Made by a program: the position numbers and the translations under genes. From Syngnathus acus (Eukaryota > Chordata > Actinopteri > Syngnathiformes > Syngnathidae): a stretch of DNA of 64,000 bases. The DNA lies in NCBI RefSeq assembly GCF_901709675.1, contig NC_051091.1:9024967-9088966 (forward strand), in the 5' to 3' direction. Positions 1 to 11,334 of this stretch are shown piece by piece. The notes under the pieces were generated by a model. The model made no database searches, was not told the DNA's origin, and was given only the letters and a program-made list of their open reading frames with translations. Within the stretch, counting starts at the first letter, position 1, and each line of letters opens with the position of its first letter.

Positions 1-613
1 CTTTGAAAATCACGATTAAAAGATAATAAAAGATATTTTTTGTTTTGATTTTTGGCTTGTGACTGAGTGTTTATTCAATGTTACATACATACTGTACATG
101 TGCCAGTGTTAATCATCGCAGAGTTCCCCAAACTTAATGTTGGGACCCAAAAAGGTCCCATTTTTTTGTTAGCAAGATTTCCTTTTCATATTTTGACAAC
201 ATAGGATGTATTTTTGTAAATTTATGTCATGGAGAGGAACCATCTGGCTCTAATCTGTAAGTTTGGGAAAGCTTTGCAGAATTTACACAGTGAGCCAATA
301 CCATTGAATTAATCGTAATTAAAAAAAATATTATTTTATAGTCACCCAAAGCACATGACTTTTTATCGTTAGTACTAAAATAATGGTATTGCAGCTCTTC
401 CTTCTATTCATGGGAATGTGAACGATAAATAGCTTATACTTCATTCAAATGGCAGGTAGGCTATAATTCACTTAGCGGCCACTTCATTAGGTACACCAAA
501 TGTGCAGATGTACCTAATATTGTGGCATGTGAGTGCACATTTTTGCCTTGGGTCACCGGTGAAGACGTTTTTTTCCCTGATGGTGACCGGACCGGGCCGC
601 TGCTACTGCTCTC
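1..613 (-). other. crocc 3' untranslated and downstream sequence
   Basis: AT-rich sequence follows the crocc stop codon on the minus strand. Read on the minus strand, an AATAAA signal lies at 70-75 (TTTATT on the plus strand), so the 3' UTR could run for about 540 bases. A small inverted repeat of transposon type lies inside it at 477-527. No other gene is visible. The extent of the UTR is inferred from the signal alone. Confidence 0.5.
477..527. repeat. Palindromic MITE-like remnant
   Basis: Two imperfect inverted arms of 19 bases, 477-495 and 509-527, match at 15 of 19 positions around a short loop. The core is CATTAGGTACA facing TGTACCTAAT. Terminal sequences reading GGCCAC..TTAGGTACAC are common in fish genomes as ends of DNA transposons (recalled, not searched). 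A related single end, GTGTACCTAATGTTG, recurs in a crocc intron near 7929. This looks like two transposon ends left after internal deletion, now inside the likely crocc 3' UTR where it could fold as an RNA hairpin. Confidence 0.55.
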
Positions 614-3600
614 TCAGGTGGTCGTTGAAAGAAATGAGGACGGAAGTGAAGGCTGTCGCCGTTTCATCTCCTGTAGTAGCTGCTCCTTCAAGGTCGACAC
701 CTCCAGGATAGACAAGAAGAATTGTCACTACATCATCCATTAAAGAATTTATTTCTTTTTTCATTTTGACAAAATGACTCTACCTGCTCCTCGAGACCTT
801 TAACCCGGTGTCGATGCGTGCGTTCCCGGGATCCCAGAGTCCTCTCCAGGTCCCTGAAACTGGCCCTGAGCCTTTCGGCCTCCTGCTGGGTCTCATCACG
901 CTGCCTGACCAAACTCTCACACACGCTCTGGGAATGCTCCATGTCAGCCATCTGTGTCTACTCATGACAACACACCCACACACGTTGAGAAAGAGAAGGC
1001 AGACAAAGGCTGGCGTCAAAGGCAGAACATTAAGCGAGTCTATAAAACAAAAAAAGGGGTCGGATGACATCATCCTTAATGAAGGCCCGGGCGATTCACT
1101 GTGAAGTATAAAAAAGGACTGGATTGTGTTACAGTCAAGCCATTGTGAACCACCTTCGGCATATAAGACGACATTGCCATCTTTTTTTTTTTTTTTTTAA
1201 TCAACACGTATTGAATAAAACAGGAGGTCCGTCGTTTACATTTCACACTTGATGTCATTTGGTGCGTACTATTAGCACAAATGTGTGACACTGAAATTTA
1301 TTAACATGGACAAATGGTTGATGGCATCTGACACACCCATAAAGTGTGTATTTTGAACTCCATTCCGACCTGAACATGAAAATGTACCTGCAGAATGAGG
1401 ATCTGCTGCTGGGCTTCCTGCAGCTCCTGTTCCGCCGTGTTCAGGGAGCGATCCAAGCGGTTTCTCTCGGCCGAAAGCCGCATGGTGCCCTCTTCGCTTT
1501 TCAACTTCTGACGTTCCACCTGAGGCGGGATGCATTTCATTTCTAAGACTTCTCATGCAGAAATACCTACAAAAGCCTCATCTCGGGAGACGATACCTTA
1601 TCAAGCGTATTCCTCAGGGCATTTCTATCCTTCTCCAATCTCACAGCCTGCCTCTCGGCATCCTTTTTTTCCGTTTCCAGCATGGCCACGGCCTTTTGCA
1701 GAGCGCGTAGACGCTCCTCCACCGTGGCTCGCTCCATCTGTGCCGCTTGGGCGCCACGCTGAGCCTCAGCGAGACTGGTCGATCGCTGACGTAAAGACTG
1801 CCGCGCAATGAACATTAACACAGATGACATTTGAGAAGTTATATGGATAAAACACGGAGGTCACGATGATGGAATGAGTGAACATGATCTCCACCTCCTG
1901 GGTTTTGATGAACTCGGCCTCCACTTGCTCTCGTTGTAGCTGGTTCTGGTGCAGCTCACTTTGCAGGCTGTGCATGCGCTCGTTGAGGGAGGTCATGTTC
2001 CGCCTGGCTTCGCTTAAGGACGACCGGGATTCATCGATTCGCTCCTGATGGAGATTGAATGATCAGATGAGCACGTGCGCAACTTTTTTTTTTGTCCTCA
2101 CTGCTTTTATTTGCAACCACCTGGAGGTGCTGTTTCTCCTGCTCTGTCATACTCAAAGCCTTCTGAAGGGAAGTCAGGCGGCTTTGAGCGCTGCCGTGAG
2201 CAGCCACCAATTCCTGAAGACTCTGGTTGAGGGAGGCGTTCTTCTCCCGCAGCAGAGCTTCGTTTTCCTCGGTTTTGAGCAGAGCCTGACTCAGTCGCTC
2301 CACTTCCGTCTGAAGCGCGGACACTCGGCCTTCTCCATCTGCTATCTGTAATTGAGATTAGATAACCATAAAGCTTGAGAGATAATTATCATTATTTTTT
2401 AATATTTTGGCTACCTTATTTGTATACATAAGTGGGGTAAAATATTAGCAACAAACAACATAAAAAAAAATAACAATGTTATTTATAGAACCAATAAAGG
2501 ATTTAACTGCACCTGCTTGAGCAAAGCGTCATGGCGATCATGGGAGGCCTGGCTCTCGGCCTCCCGGTCTCCAAGGCTCAGTCTGAGTCTCTGCAGCTCG
2601 CCCTCCAGACTCCGCCTTCCCACTTCCACCCGGGTGGCCCGCGCTTCGGACGCCTCCAGCGCCTCCCGCAGGCGCCTCCGCTCGGCCTCCAGACGCACCT
2701 CGGTCGCTCGCTGCTTATCCAGTTGTTCCTGGAAGGACAGAAATGACCAAACAATCCATTTAATTCCCAGTTAAGCTCATAAAACATACAAAAAAATCTA
2801 TTTTTGTTGTTTTCTGGCATCACAAGAAGACATAAGGAGAGCATAGCATGAAGCGACACGTGGTGAAAGCCATCTGCTGTTATTGTGTAATCTTCATCAC
2901 ATATTGTTGTTGAGTGTCGTGTGGTGTTCATCCGGTGTGTGTACCTGTGTGTGCTTCTTCTCCGCCTCACAGGCCTGCAGCACACGCTCCAGCTCCTTCA
3001 CCCGGTCGGCGAGCGTCCTCCTCTCTCTATCGCCTCTCCTCACCGCCTCCTCCTGCTGATGGAGCTGAAGCTGGGCGTGCGTCAGACGCTCGTCCACGCC
3101 TCGCTTGCCTATGCACACACCGAGGCAACATTTGTTTGTGAGCTTATGAAATGAAAAGGCAGTAGTGATGAGCAGACGCACACCTTCTTGGGAGTCTTGC
3201 AAGTTTTTTTGTAGATGAGCGAGACGACTCTGAGCCAAATCTCGATCGGCCCTCAACTCATCCGCCTCTCGCTGAATGGCGCCCAACTGACACAGAGCGT
3301 CATCCTTTAAAACAAGATGTGTATTTCAACAATGTGACCACTAGAGTATTGTTCCATCCATCCATCGGAACAAGTCGATTTTTTTTTCCCCCTTTACCCG
3401 CTCTTTGTGTGCTTCACGGAGTTCCAAGAGGAATTCCTTCAGACCACTTCGTAGACTGTCAGGGTCCAACTCTGACTGGGAGAGTGGAAGAGGTGTGGCA
3501 CCCCTTTCAGGAGAACCAGCCCCGGAGCCCAGAGTATTGTCAGGGGTGCTTGTCTTAAATTCTGTAAAAATTCAATACGACATTTAAATAGCTGAAAATG

Positions 3601-6600
3601 ATGCAGGGTCATCTGATCTAATGCACATTGATACCTTTAGGGGGCGATAGAGAGGAGCGCAGCGGTGAGATGCTGTGATGGCGTGACATGGGGCTGGGTG
3701 ATGCAGAGCTACTTCCGGGGCTCCTCCCTCTGACCCCTCTTCCTCCGGCGCCGATGCCCAGCGTTCTGGTCAGCGCCGACTGGAGGCCGTTCAGACGAAA
3801 CTCCAGGTCCCTCCTGGAGGCCTCGGCCCGCATTAGCTCCGCCTCCGTGGCGGCCAGTCGGCCCTGGGCTTCACTCAGCTGCAGGCTGCACGTGCCGGCA
3901 GAGTCTTGGGCCGATTGCGCGCGCAACGTCAGGTTCTTGGCTTCGTCCTGAAGCTTCTTCTCGCAGCCTCGGGCCTCCTGGAGCTGAGCGGTCAATTCTC
4001 TTTCGGAAAGCCGCCAGCCGGACTCGGACTCGGCCAGCCGCTTCTGAAACAGGGTGAGCTGAAAGGGACACGTGAAGATGTTTTTCTCCTGGTGTCTAGA
4101 TGACGCTAAGGATGTTGACTCTATAGTTGAAACTAAATAATTTCCATATCCTCACCTCTCTCCTCAGGGAGTCTTGAACAGCTTCAGCTTCAGTCAACTT
4201 GTGCTTGAGTGTAAAAACGTCTTTCGCTCGGTCTTCCTCACGCTGCTCCTCCAAGGACAAGCGGGTCTGAAGCTCGGCCACTTCCCTGTCTTTCTGATCT
4301 TTCTCTCCATCCAGAATTTTCAGCTGGAAAGACATCTTATTATTAAAATGCTTTTCTTTGTCTTTAACTTCCTGTCAACAATCCATTTGAATATTTTGGG
4401 CGGGGGGGATTCCCATCATGAAAATACAGCCTTCAAAGTTAGACAAAATTCAATTTAACTGTCAACATGTAACTTGATGCTATTATGTAAATAATAATCA
4501 AATAATTCCAAAAAGCCGTCTCACTTGTCTGCGCAGCTCCTGCAGCTCCCGTCGCGCCTCCAGTCGTGACCTCTCAACTTCCCTGAGACAGCTGCGAAGC
4601 TCCGTCACCTCCTTCTGAGAGGATGAGAAATTCTCCTGCAGCACCAGCAGTCTTTGTTCCTTCTCCTCGCACTGTCGCTTCACACTGACCAACAAAAATT
4701 CATACTGACACAAATATCCAAAAAGGAACCTTCTTTTCTGTGCTCACCTGATTCTTTCCGTCTCTGCCCCCCGTAGCGTTTCTCTTAGTTGGCAGTTGGA
4801 CTGGCTGAGGGTTTCTTTCTCCTTGGAGACGTCGCTCAGGTTGCGACGCAGTTCCGTGCCTTCCCTTCTGTAGTTTTCCGCCTCGTCCAGCGCTTGGTTG
4901 AGACGCCGCTCGGCCTCCAGCGTCTCTCGTCTGAGCTCGTCCCGATTCTCCTCGCTGACGGCCAGAGAAGCTTTGCACTTGTCGAGCTGACGAGAGAAGG
5001 AAAGAAAATGAACAGACGCACCGAGGCGAGAGTCGAACGCAGTATTTTTCCTCAGTGACTTTGTCTACCTCTTTGACAGCACCATCGGCACGCGACTGAA
5101 AGTCGTGAAGAGTCTCTCGCAGACTTTGAAGATCCTTTTCATGGAGAGCCGACGCATCCTCCAGCTGAGACCGAAGCTCCTGCAACTCACTTGTTAGAGT
5201 GCTGACTCTGACCTGCAATAAATAGAAATTATTTGTAAGTATTTTTAAAAAAAAAAATCACAATAATGCAATTTTCTTTTTAACCTGTTCCTGCTCTTTG
5301 CAAAGAGCCGCTTCTCGGGTTTTGCGCTCGGCCTCGAGAGTTAAAGCTGACAACTCGGCTTGTAGACTGGACGCTCTTTCACACAGCGCTGCTTTCTCAG
5401 CTTCCTTCAGCGACAGAGCCTGGAAAGATGAACATAAAACGGTGTCTTCCCTTTTTCCAAAATAATTACAGCCACCATTACGTGTCCGAGTGGAAAACTA
5501 ACCTGCTGTTTCTCCGTTTCCGCCTGCAGCAGACTCTGATCTCGATCATGCAGGAGACTCCTCAGATCATTTTGCAGCTCTTCCTTGTCTCTCTGTGATT
5601 TCCGAAGTTCTTCCTCCACCTCTTGCCTCAGCTTCCTCAGAGCGCCGTCATGGGCCACAGTCAGGCTGTTCCGAATGGCTTCCTGTGGATGTCACAAACG
5701 ATGATGATGATATTCAGTAATACTGATTTGCTACATTATTTATCAACATGTAAATGAGCTCACCTTTTCGGCGACAAGTTTCTCCACCTCCTCCTGATGT
5801 TCGCAGGTGGCCTTGCGCAAAGCTTGCTGAGCCTCCAGATGTGCTGCATTCAGTGTCTGAGTCAGAACTTGTTTGTCGCGCTCAGCTTGGGCCAGGACGT
5901 TCTCTGCCTCCGAACGAGCACGCCGCAGCTCAACTGGAAATTATGTCATAAATAAAATAAAATAAAATAATGGAAAAAAAAAAGTGAAGGTGAAGTCTAT
6001 CCCCACTAAGTGCAAAAAGCTCACCTGTTGCCGTGTCAGCGCGCATTCGAAGGTTCTGGTTGTCTGTTTCCAGCTGCTCCCTGCGGGACTCCATCTGAGC
6101 AAGCTGATGTTGCGCTTCAAACAAGCTGCTCTCCAGAGACTCCCGCTCCGACCTACCCGGGTTAAAACACACACCAAGGTCACAATAGACAAAATTATTC
6201 CCAGATTGTAAGCACGCACCTGTAAGAGGACAGTTCTTCAGACAGCGCGCTGTTTTCTCTCTCAGACGCCGTCAGCTGGACGAGAAGAGATGCTTTGTCT
6301 CGGGCTAGTTCCACTCGACTGCGCCCGGCTTCCTCCAAGGCCGCTTCGTTCCTCTGGCCTTCTCCTCTGGCGAGGCTTAATTCAGAACCTAAGGAGGTCA
6401 CCTCATTGCAGAGCTGACAGGAAGTAGGAGGCCAAACTGATGATGTTGACTGAAACTTGATCTTGATTATTTATCAATTTGAAGGACAGGATCTATACCT
6501 GTGTGACTTTCTCCTGGAGCTTAAGTCTCTCAGTCCTGAGTCTCTGGAGCTCCGCCTCCATCCCCACACGGGTCATCTCAGTATCCTGCAGGGACTGACG

Positions 6601-9600
6601 CAGAGTGATGCGGGAGGAGTCCAGCTCCATCCGGTCCTGCTCCAACCGGACCAGCTCATCTCTGATGGTTAGCTTCTCCTGCTCGGCTTCACGTTTCTGA
6701 GTCTGCAGTAGGGCCTTCTCGCCCTCCAGCTAGTCACAGAGATCTTCATCAACATTCCATGAAGGGATATCCTAATAAATAAATTGCGGTCTACCTGAAG
6801 TATGTAGGTATTGAGATCGGTTTTATCTTGAGACAGCGCTTCATTCATGCTGGCCATTTTGGCCAAAGAGTCCCTGAGCGCTGCATCCTCAGACTGAAGC
6901 TTATTGATCAACAGAGAGAATTCTGCATTGCTGCTCTCAGCCTGAAAGAGAGCAAACAAGAATTAGAAACAGGATCACCAAAATGGCCCAATCACGTGCA
7001 TACCCGAGCGAGTGATTCAGAAAGTTGGGCTCGTTCCCTCTCCAGCAACTGCTTGGTAACTTCCGCCTGCTGGTGAGTCTCCCTCACTGCAGAAAGCTCA
7101 CCACGCTGGGCAGACGCTCGGCTTTCGCTCTGGTCCCATTGCTTCTGACTGACAGACACATAAAAAAAAAGAAAAGACCATTTACAACTTACAAGAAGCT
7201 CAATGAGCCAAAGAGGATCGAATCAAACGCTCCTGAATGACTTCCAGTATGTGTGGCGGCTGGGTGAGACTTTGCGGATTGGCGCAAAACTGTCTCACTT
7301 TCAATTGGCCTACTTACATCCTCTGAACCTCAGCTTTGGCCCGGTCCCTCTCAGAGAAGGCAGCCTCCTTTTCCTCCCTCTGGTGGTCTTTATCCCGCTG
7401 AGTGGATGTCAGAAGCAGCTGCAGCTTCTCACAGTCCATCTGCAGAGTCTGATTGTTGCTCTGAGCTGCCTTCATGCTCTTCTCCAAGCTTATTTTCTCA
7501 CTGGAGCAGTGATGATACATTTGATTTCGGATTCTGACTTAACACAGACTTGGAATAAATTGATAAGAAATGTGTGAACCTGGCCAGCGTGTCTCTCTCC
7601 TGCCTGAGGCGATCCTTTTCTCGCTGCGTGGTGTCTTTGTCTCGCTGAGCAGCGTCTCGCTCTCTTTGAAGCGTTTGATGTCGTTGATCAGCTTCTCGTC
7701 GGGCTGAATCGGACTCAGCGAGCTGCTTTCGTAATTGCTGTATGGAGGACTGGGCAGACAGCAAACGCCCTCGGGCATCCTGATGACAAAAAGGTCGTAA
7801 GGCAAAAACGAGTAATGTCCTTTTCTTTTACAAAATGTTCATTCAGAGAGAAATTCATTTACCAATATGCGAGTGCGAATACGCAATTTGATACAGCCCT
7901 TCTTTTGAATCCCATAAATGTCTGCAAGTGTACCTAATGTTGCGACCATGTATGTCACCATGTCACCTGCAGCTGGAGCGTCTTGTGCGTGACCGCCGAG
8001 CGTAGCGCCGACAGAGTTGCCTCCGGGGGAGCAGAAAGCGTTGTCAGCCTTGATGGAGAAGATGACCTGCGAAAAGAAGCGGCAGGGGAGGAGCTGTGGA
8101 TAAAGGCCAGCAGCGGGGCCACAGAGTTGTCTTGATCTGCTTCTGATGACTCTGCGTCTGTCAACACCGTCTAGAGAAACAAAAACAAAAAAATCAATAG
8201 TATGATGAAGATTCATCCTAATGGTGTGATGACATGGCCATATGTGTAGCAGATTCACTTGAGCGATGTCACGCAGTGTGTCCAATAGCGTCTCAGTGTG
8301 AGCTCTCATCAGCTGCATGTCACTCCCGTCATTGCTGCTCTGCTCCTGGAGGCAAAATCATCGAGAAGGTACAATCACAATCTAAAGATTTCATAAATAT
8401 TTTGTGATGTTAAAAATTATTTTTTTTCTTCAGTATGGATTTTGTTAAAAAATGTAATTTATTTAGAAAACAAATCAAATATTTTTTTTATTTTTTTTTA
8501 ATGCATTTTACACAAATCCAATCCCAAATAGATTCCTGGAACTGGTAAATTTTTTTAATTAAATGTCAGCAAGACTGTCCACTCACTTCAAGCCTCCTGG
8601 ACAGAAGGACGAGCTCTCTCTCCTTCTCCTCAATTTTGCCCTTAAGTCTTTCCCCCTCGCGCACAGAGTCCGACAATCTATTAATTGGGATACGAAATAA
8701 CAAAATTGGTCATTTAAATCCACAACAGGTTCCTCACTTTTGATAGCACTGGAAAGCAGCCTTTGACCTGAGGTTGACCTCGCTTCTCTCTGCATCCGTC
8801 CTGGCTTGAAGGTTCATCATCTCAGACACTCGTTCCCTCAGTTGCAGCTCCATTTGGATCCTGAGAGCCTTCTCGCGTTCCAGGGCCAGCGCGGTTCCTC
8901 CCTCTCTGGCGTTCAATGTGGCAGACAGACCCGTGCAGGACACCTGAGCGGAGTGCGACGCCTGAGCTAGCTCGTTGCGCATGTCGGACAAGTCTCTGTG
9001 GGGTGGAGAGACGGACAGAGGTGGAGATGGTGCAAAGGCTCGTATTGACATCTCCATACCTTTCAGTGGCACTCTTCAGGTCACAGATGTGCCTTCGAAA
9101 TCCGACCACTTGGCGCCACAGTGTCAGCAGGCGGCTGTGCTCGCTGCTAAAGTAACTATGGAAAGACTGAGAGTAGAATCACAGAGGTTAGAAAGAAAAA
9201 TGTCGCTTAGTGCAAACATGCTTGGTAAGCATCCTTGCGGCACCTCTTCCTCTCTCCTCCAGTCGGATTCCTTTTGTTCCAGTTCCTCTCGGGCTTTCGT
9301 CCAATCAGCAGTGAGCCTGCGGATGTCCTGGCTGAGTGCCTCATTGGCCAAACTGGCCTGCTCCAGCTGCTCCCTTAGCATGGCATTCACCGCAGATAGA
9401 CTGCTGCTCCTGAGAATAGAATAAGCAAAATGTATTGAGACAGGGTTGAAAAGAAATAGAAGTGAGTCTTCGATAGACACCAACCGCTGTTGTTCTTCTT
9501 CCAGACGAATTAAGGCATCCTCCAGGTTGCTGCTTGATTCGTCTGGAGAGCGACCATTTGATATTTCACCGGTATCCTAATTGGGAAAACATGATTTTAT

Positions 9601-11334
9601 TTTAGCTGTGGTTTACATTACTGAATTGCGTGTGAAATGTTGAAAAATGCAGATGCTTTGAATTTAAGTGGTTGCATTCTATTAGTTCACCACTAGGTTG
9701 CAAAGAAAACTGACACAGTCTCTTTAATGTAAGTTTAAAGGAAAGCATGTGCACCTATAGAACATTTGTGTGATTGGTAATAAAAGCAAGATCTGTCTGA
9801 ATATTTTTTTGCAATTGTTATAAATATTTTATTTTTTAACATGAAGCCCATAGTAATAACAACACAAAATATTGTATATTATATAATAGAAGTGGTGAAG
9901 CTGCTTACACTTAGCCTAGGTTTTTCAAACTCTGCCGACTTCTGCTGCAGCATCTGCTCCAGATCTCCACACCTCTTTTTATATTGAAGCACCTAAAGTC
10001 ACAGCACATCCGTCAGCAACGGCCTTCAGAACCACATCACATACAAAGATGCAGCGAGATATTAATACAAACCTTAGCCTGTAACTTCTGCACGAGCTGC
10101 GCTTGCCTCTGCTGACCTTCCTGATATGCAGTGAGTTTTCTCTTGTAGGCCACCTGCTCTTCATCCAGCCGCCTGCGCAGGTCCACGTTCTGCTGAGCCA
10201 GGCTGCGAGACTCCGGGGAATCGCGGTCGCCGTCACTTGAATCGAAACGTAGCGTCTGCTCCAGCTGTATGTCGTGAGGAAGAAATAAGAAATACACATT
10301 TTCACTTTATTATTTTTATGTTACTTAACTCAAAGGGCCAATAAAAAAAATATTATGATCTCATTTGAATGTAAAGTGTGTTCAAACACTAAGGCCTGTG
10401 CATGCAGCTTTTGTCGGAATGCTCCCTCTGGTGATGTTTAACTCAAAATTAGCTTCTGTGCCCCTCCCAACAAGAGACCACCATCAAAATGACTTGAAGC
10501 CCCTGTTTATAGTCACCCCTGGCAACAAACACCATAGCAACAGTGCACTTCAGTTCATTCCAGGCACCATTACCTGGGAGACCACTAAATCTCAGACAAA
10601 GAAAGAGCAAAAAACAGAAGAAACACTGAACAATGTGCTGCAGAGAATGTTATTTTCACATACGGCACTTTCGGAGTCACGCTTAGATATCCGCCGGGTT
10701 TCTTACCCTTTCGCTGATGGCACTGTACTTGATGGCCAGCTCGTCGCGGTCGGCTCTGCTGTGTGCCAGCAGGTCCTCCAGCTTGGCCAGCTCTCCCTGA
10801 AGGACCCTGTTCTCCTCCTGAAGGGACATGACTGAGGACATGGCCCCTGTAGCTAGAACGAGCAGAACAAGTACATTAAAAACAAACAAAAAACGTTTTC
10901 ATTTTAATGGAGTGCACTCACAGTTCTCGTTGAGGTTCTTTGTGACAATCTCACGAACTCTTGCCGGGAGACATGTAGGGGGGGCATCCGGCGAGGGGCC
11001 GCGGACAGTCAGCTTCTCCTCGGATAAAACGCTCTCCTCCAGTCTCTGATGAGGAACATTTTGCACATGAGCTGGAGATCTGACACACAGCCAACATTGT
11101 GCAATGTAGCTCAGGGCAACGCAAAGGCAACACAGAAAAGTGATGATGACAGTGGAATGTCGATTTAGGCTGCAATGAAACGACAAATGCAATCAGGTAC
11201 ACACGTCTGAAGCCATGTTTGCCGCGTGCGTGTGTGTGTGTATGTGAGGTTCAAGTGGCGCTCACCTGTATCACCGACTCCAATTTGTTGGCGTCGCTGT
11301 CCGTGCTTTCTGCTACACTCGTCGCAGCAGACAT
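614..11334 (-). CDS. crocc: Rootletin (ciliary rootlet coiled-coil protein)
   Basis: Rootletin polymerises into the striated rootlet below the ciliary basal body and contributes to centrosome cohesion. The gene is split into several dozen exons; the coordinates span all of them. The first coding exon is 11266-11334 (start MSAATSVAES, 23 codons, clean GTGAGC donor). The exons around 10704-10851 and 10075-10263 carry the most conserved stretches, including MSLQEENRVLQGEL, DELAIKYSAISER and KRKLTAYQEGQQRQAQLVQ, which match the N-terminal half of vertebrate rootletin. Nearly all remaining exons encode heptad-rich coiled coil full of Glu, Arg, Gln and Leu. Ser/Pro-rich breaks lie near 8000-8110 and 3655-3760 (RGRSPGSSSASPSPMSRHHS). 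The last exon is 614-700 and encodes VSTLKEQLLQEM, ending SFLSTTT before TGA. Coiled-coil proteins are similar to each other, but the N-terminal matches and the linkage to necap2 support crocc rather than crocc2 or CEP250. Confidence 0.93.
7925..7960. repeat. Copy of a TAGGTACAC transposon end
   Basis: The stretch TGCAAGTGTACCTAATGTTGCGACCATG in a crocc intron resembles one arm of the palindrome at 477-527. It is a single, unpaired end, so it is probably a truncated copy of the same DNA transposon family. The intronic exon nearby begins only a few dozen bases away. Confidence 0.4.
10512..10541 (+). promoter_or_regulatory. Tandem X-box (RFX) motifs in a crocc intron
   Basis: Positions 10512-10526 read GTCACC CCT GGCAAC, a full match to the RFX X-box consensus GTNRCC(N0-3)RGYAAC. 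A second, weaker site follows two bases later at 10528-10541, AACACC AT AGCAAC, with an intact right half. RFX factors control ciliary genes through X-boxes, and rootletin is a ciliary protein, so the placement makes sense. The motifs sit in the intron between 10264 and 10703, about 0.8 kb downstream of the start codon. Function is inferred from the match and the gene only. Confidence 0.55.

Noticed and set aside
10365-10835. 156-codon plus-strand open frame opposite crocc
   Set aside because: It runs across a crocc intron and antisense to a conserved crocc exon, with no recognisable domain.
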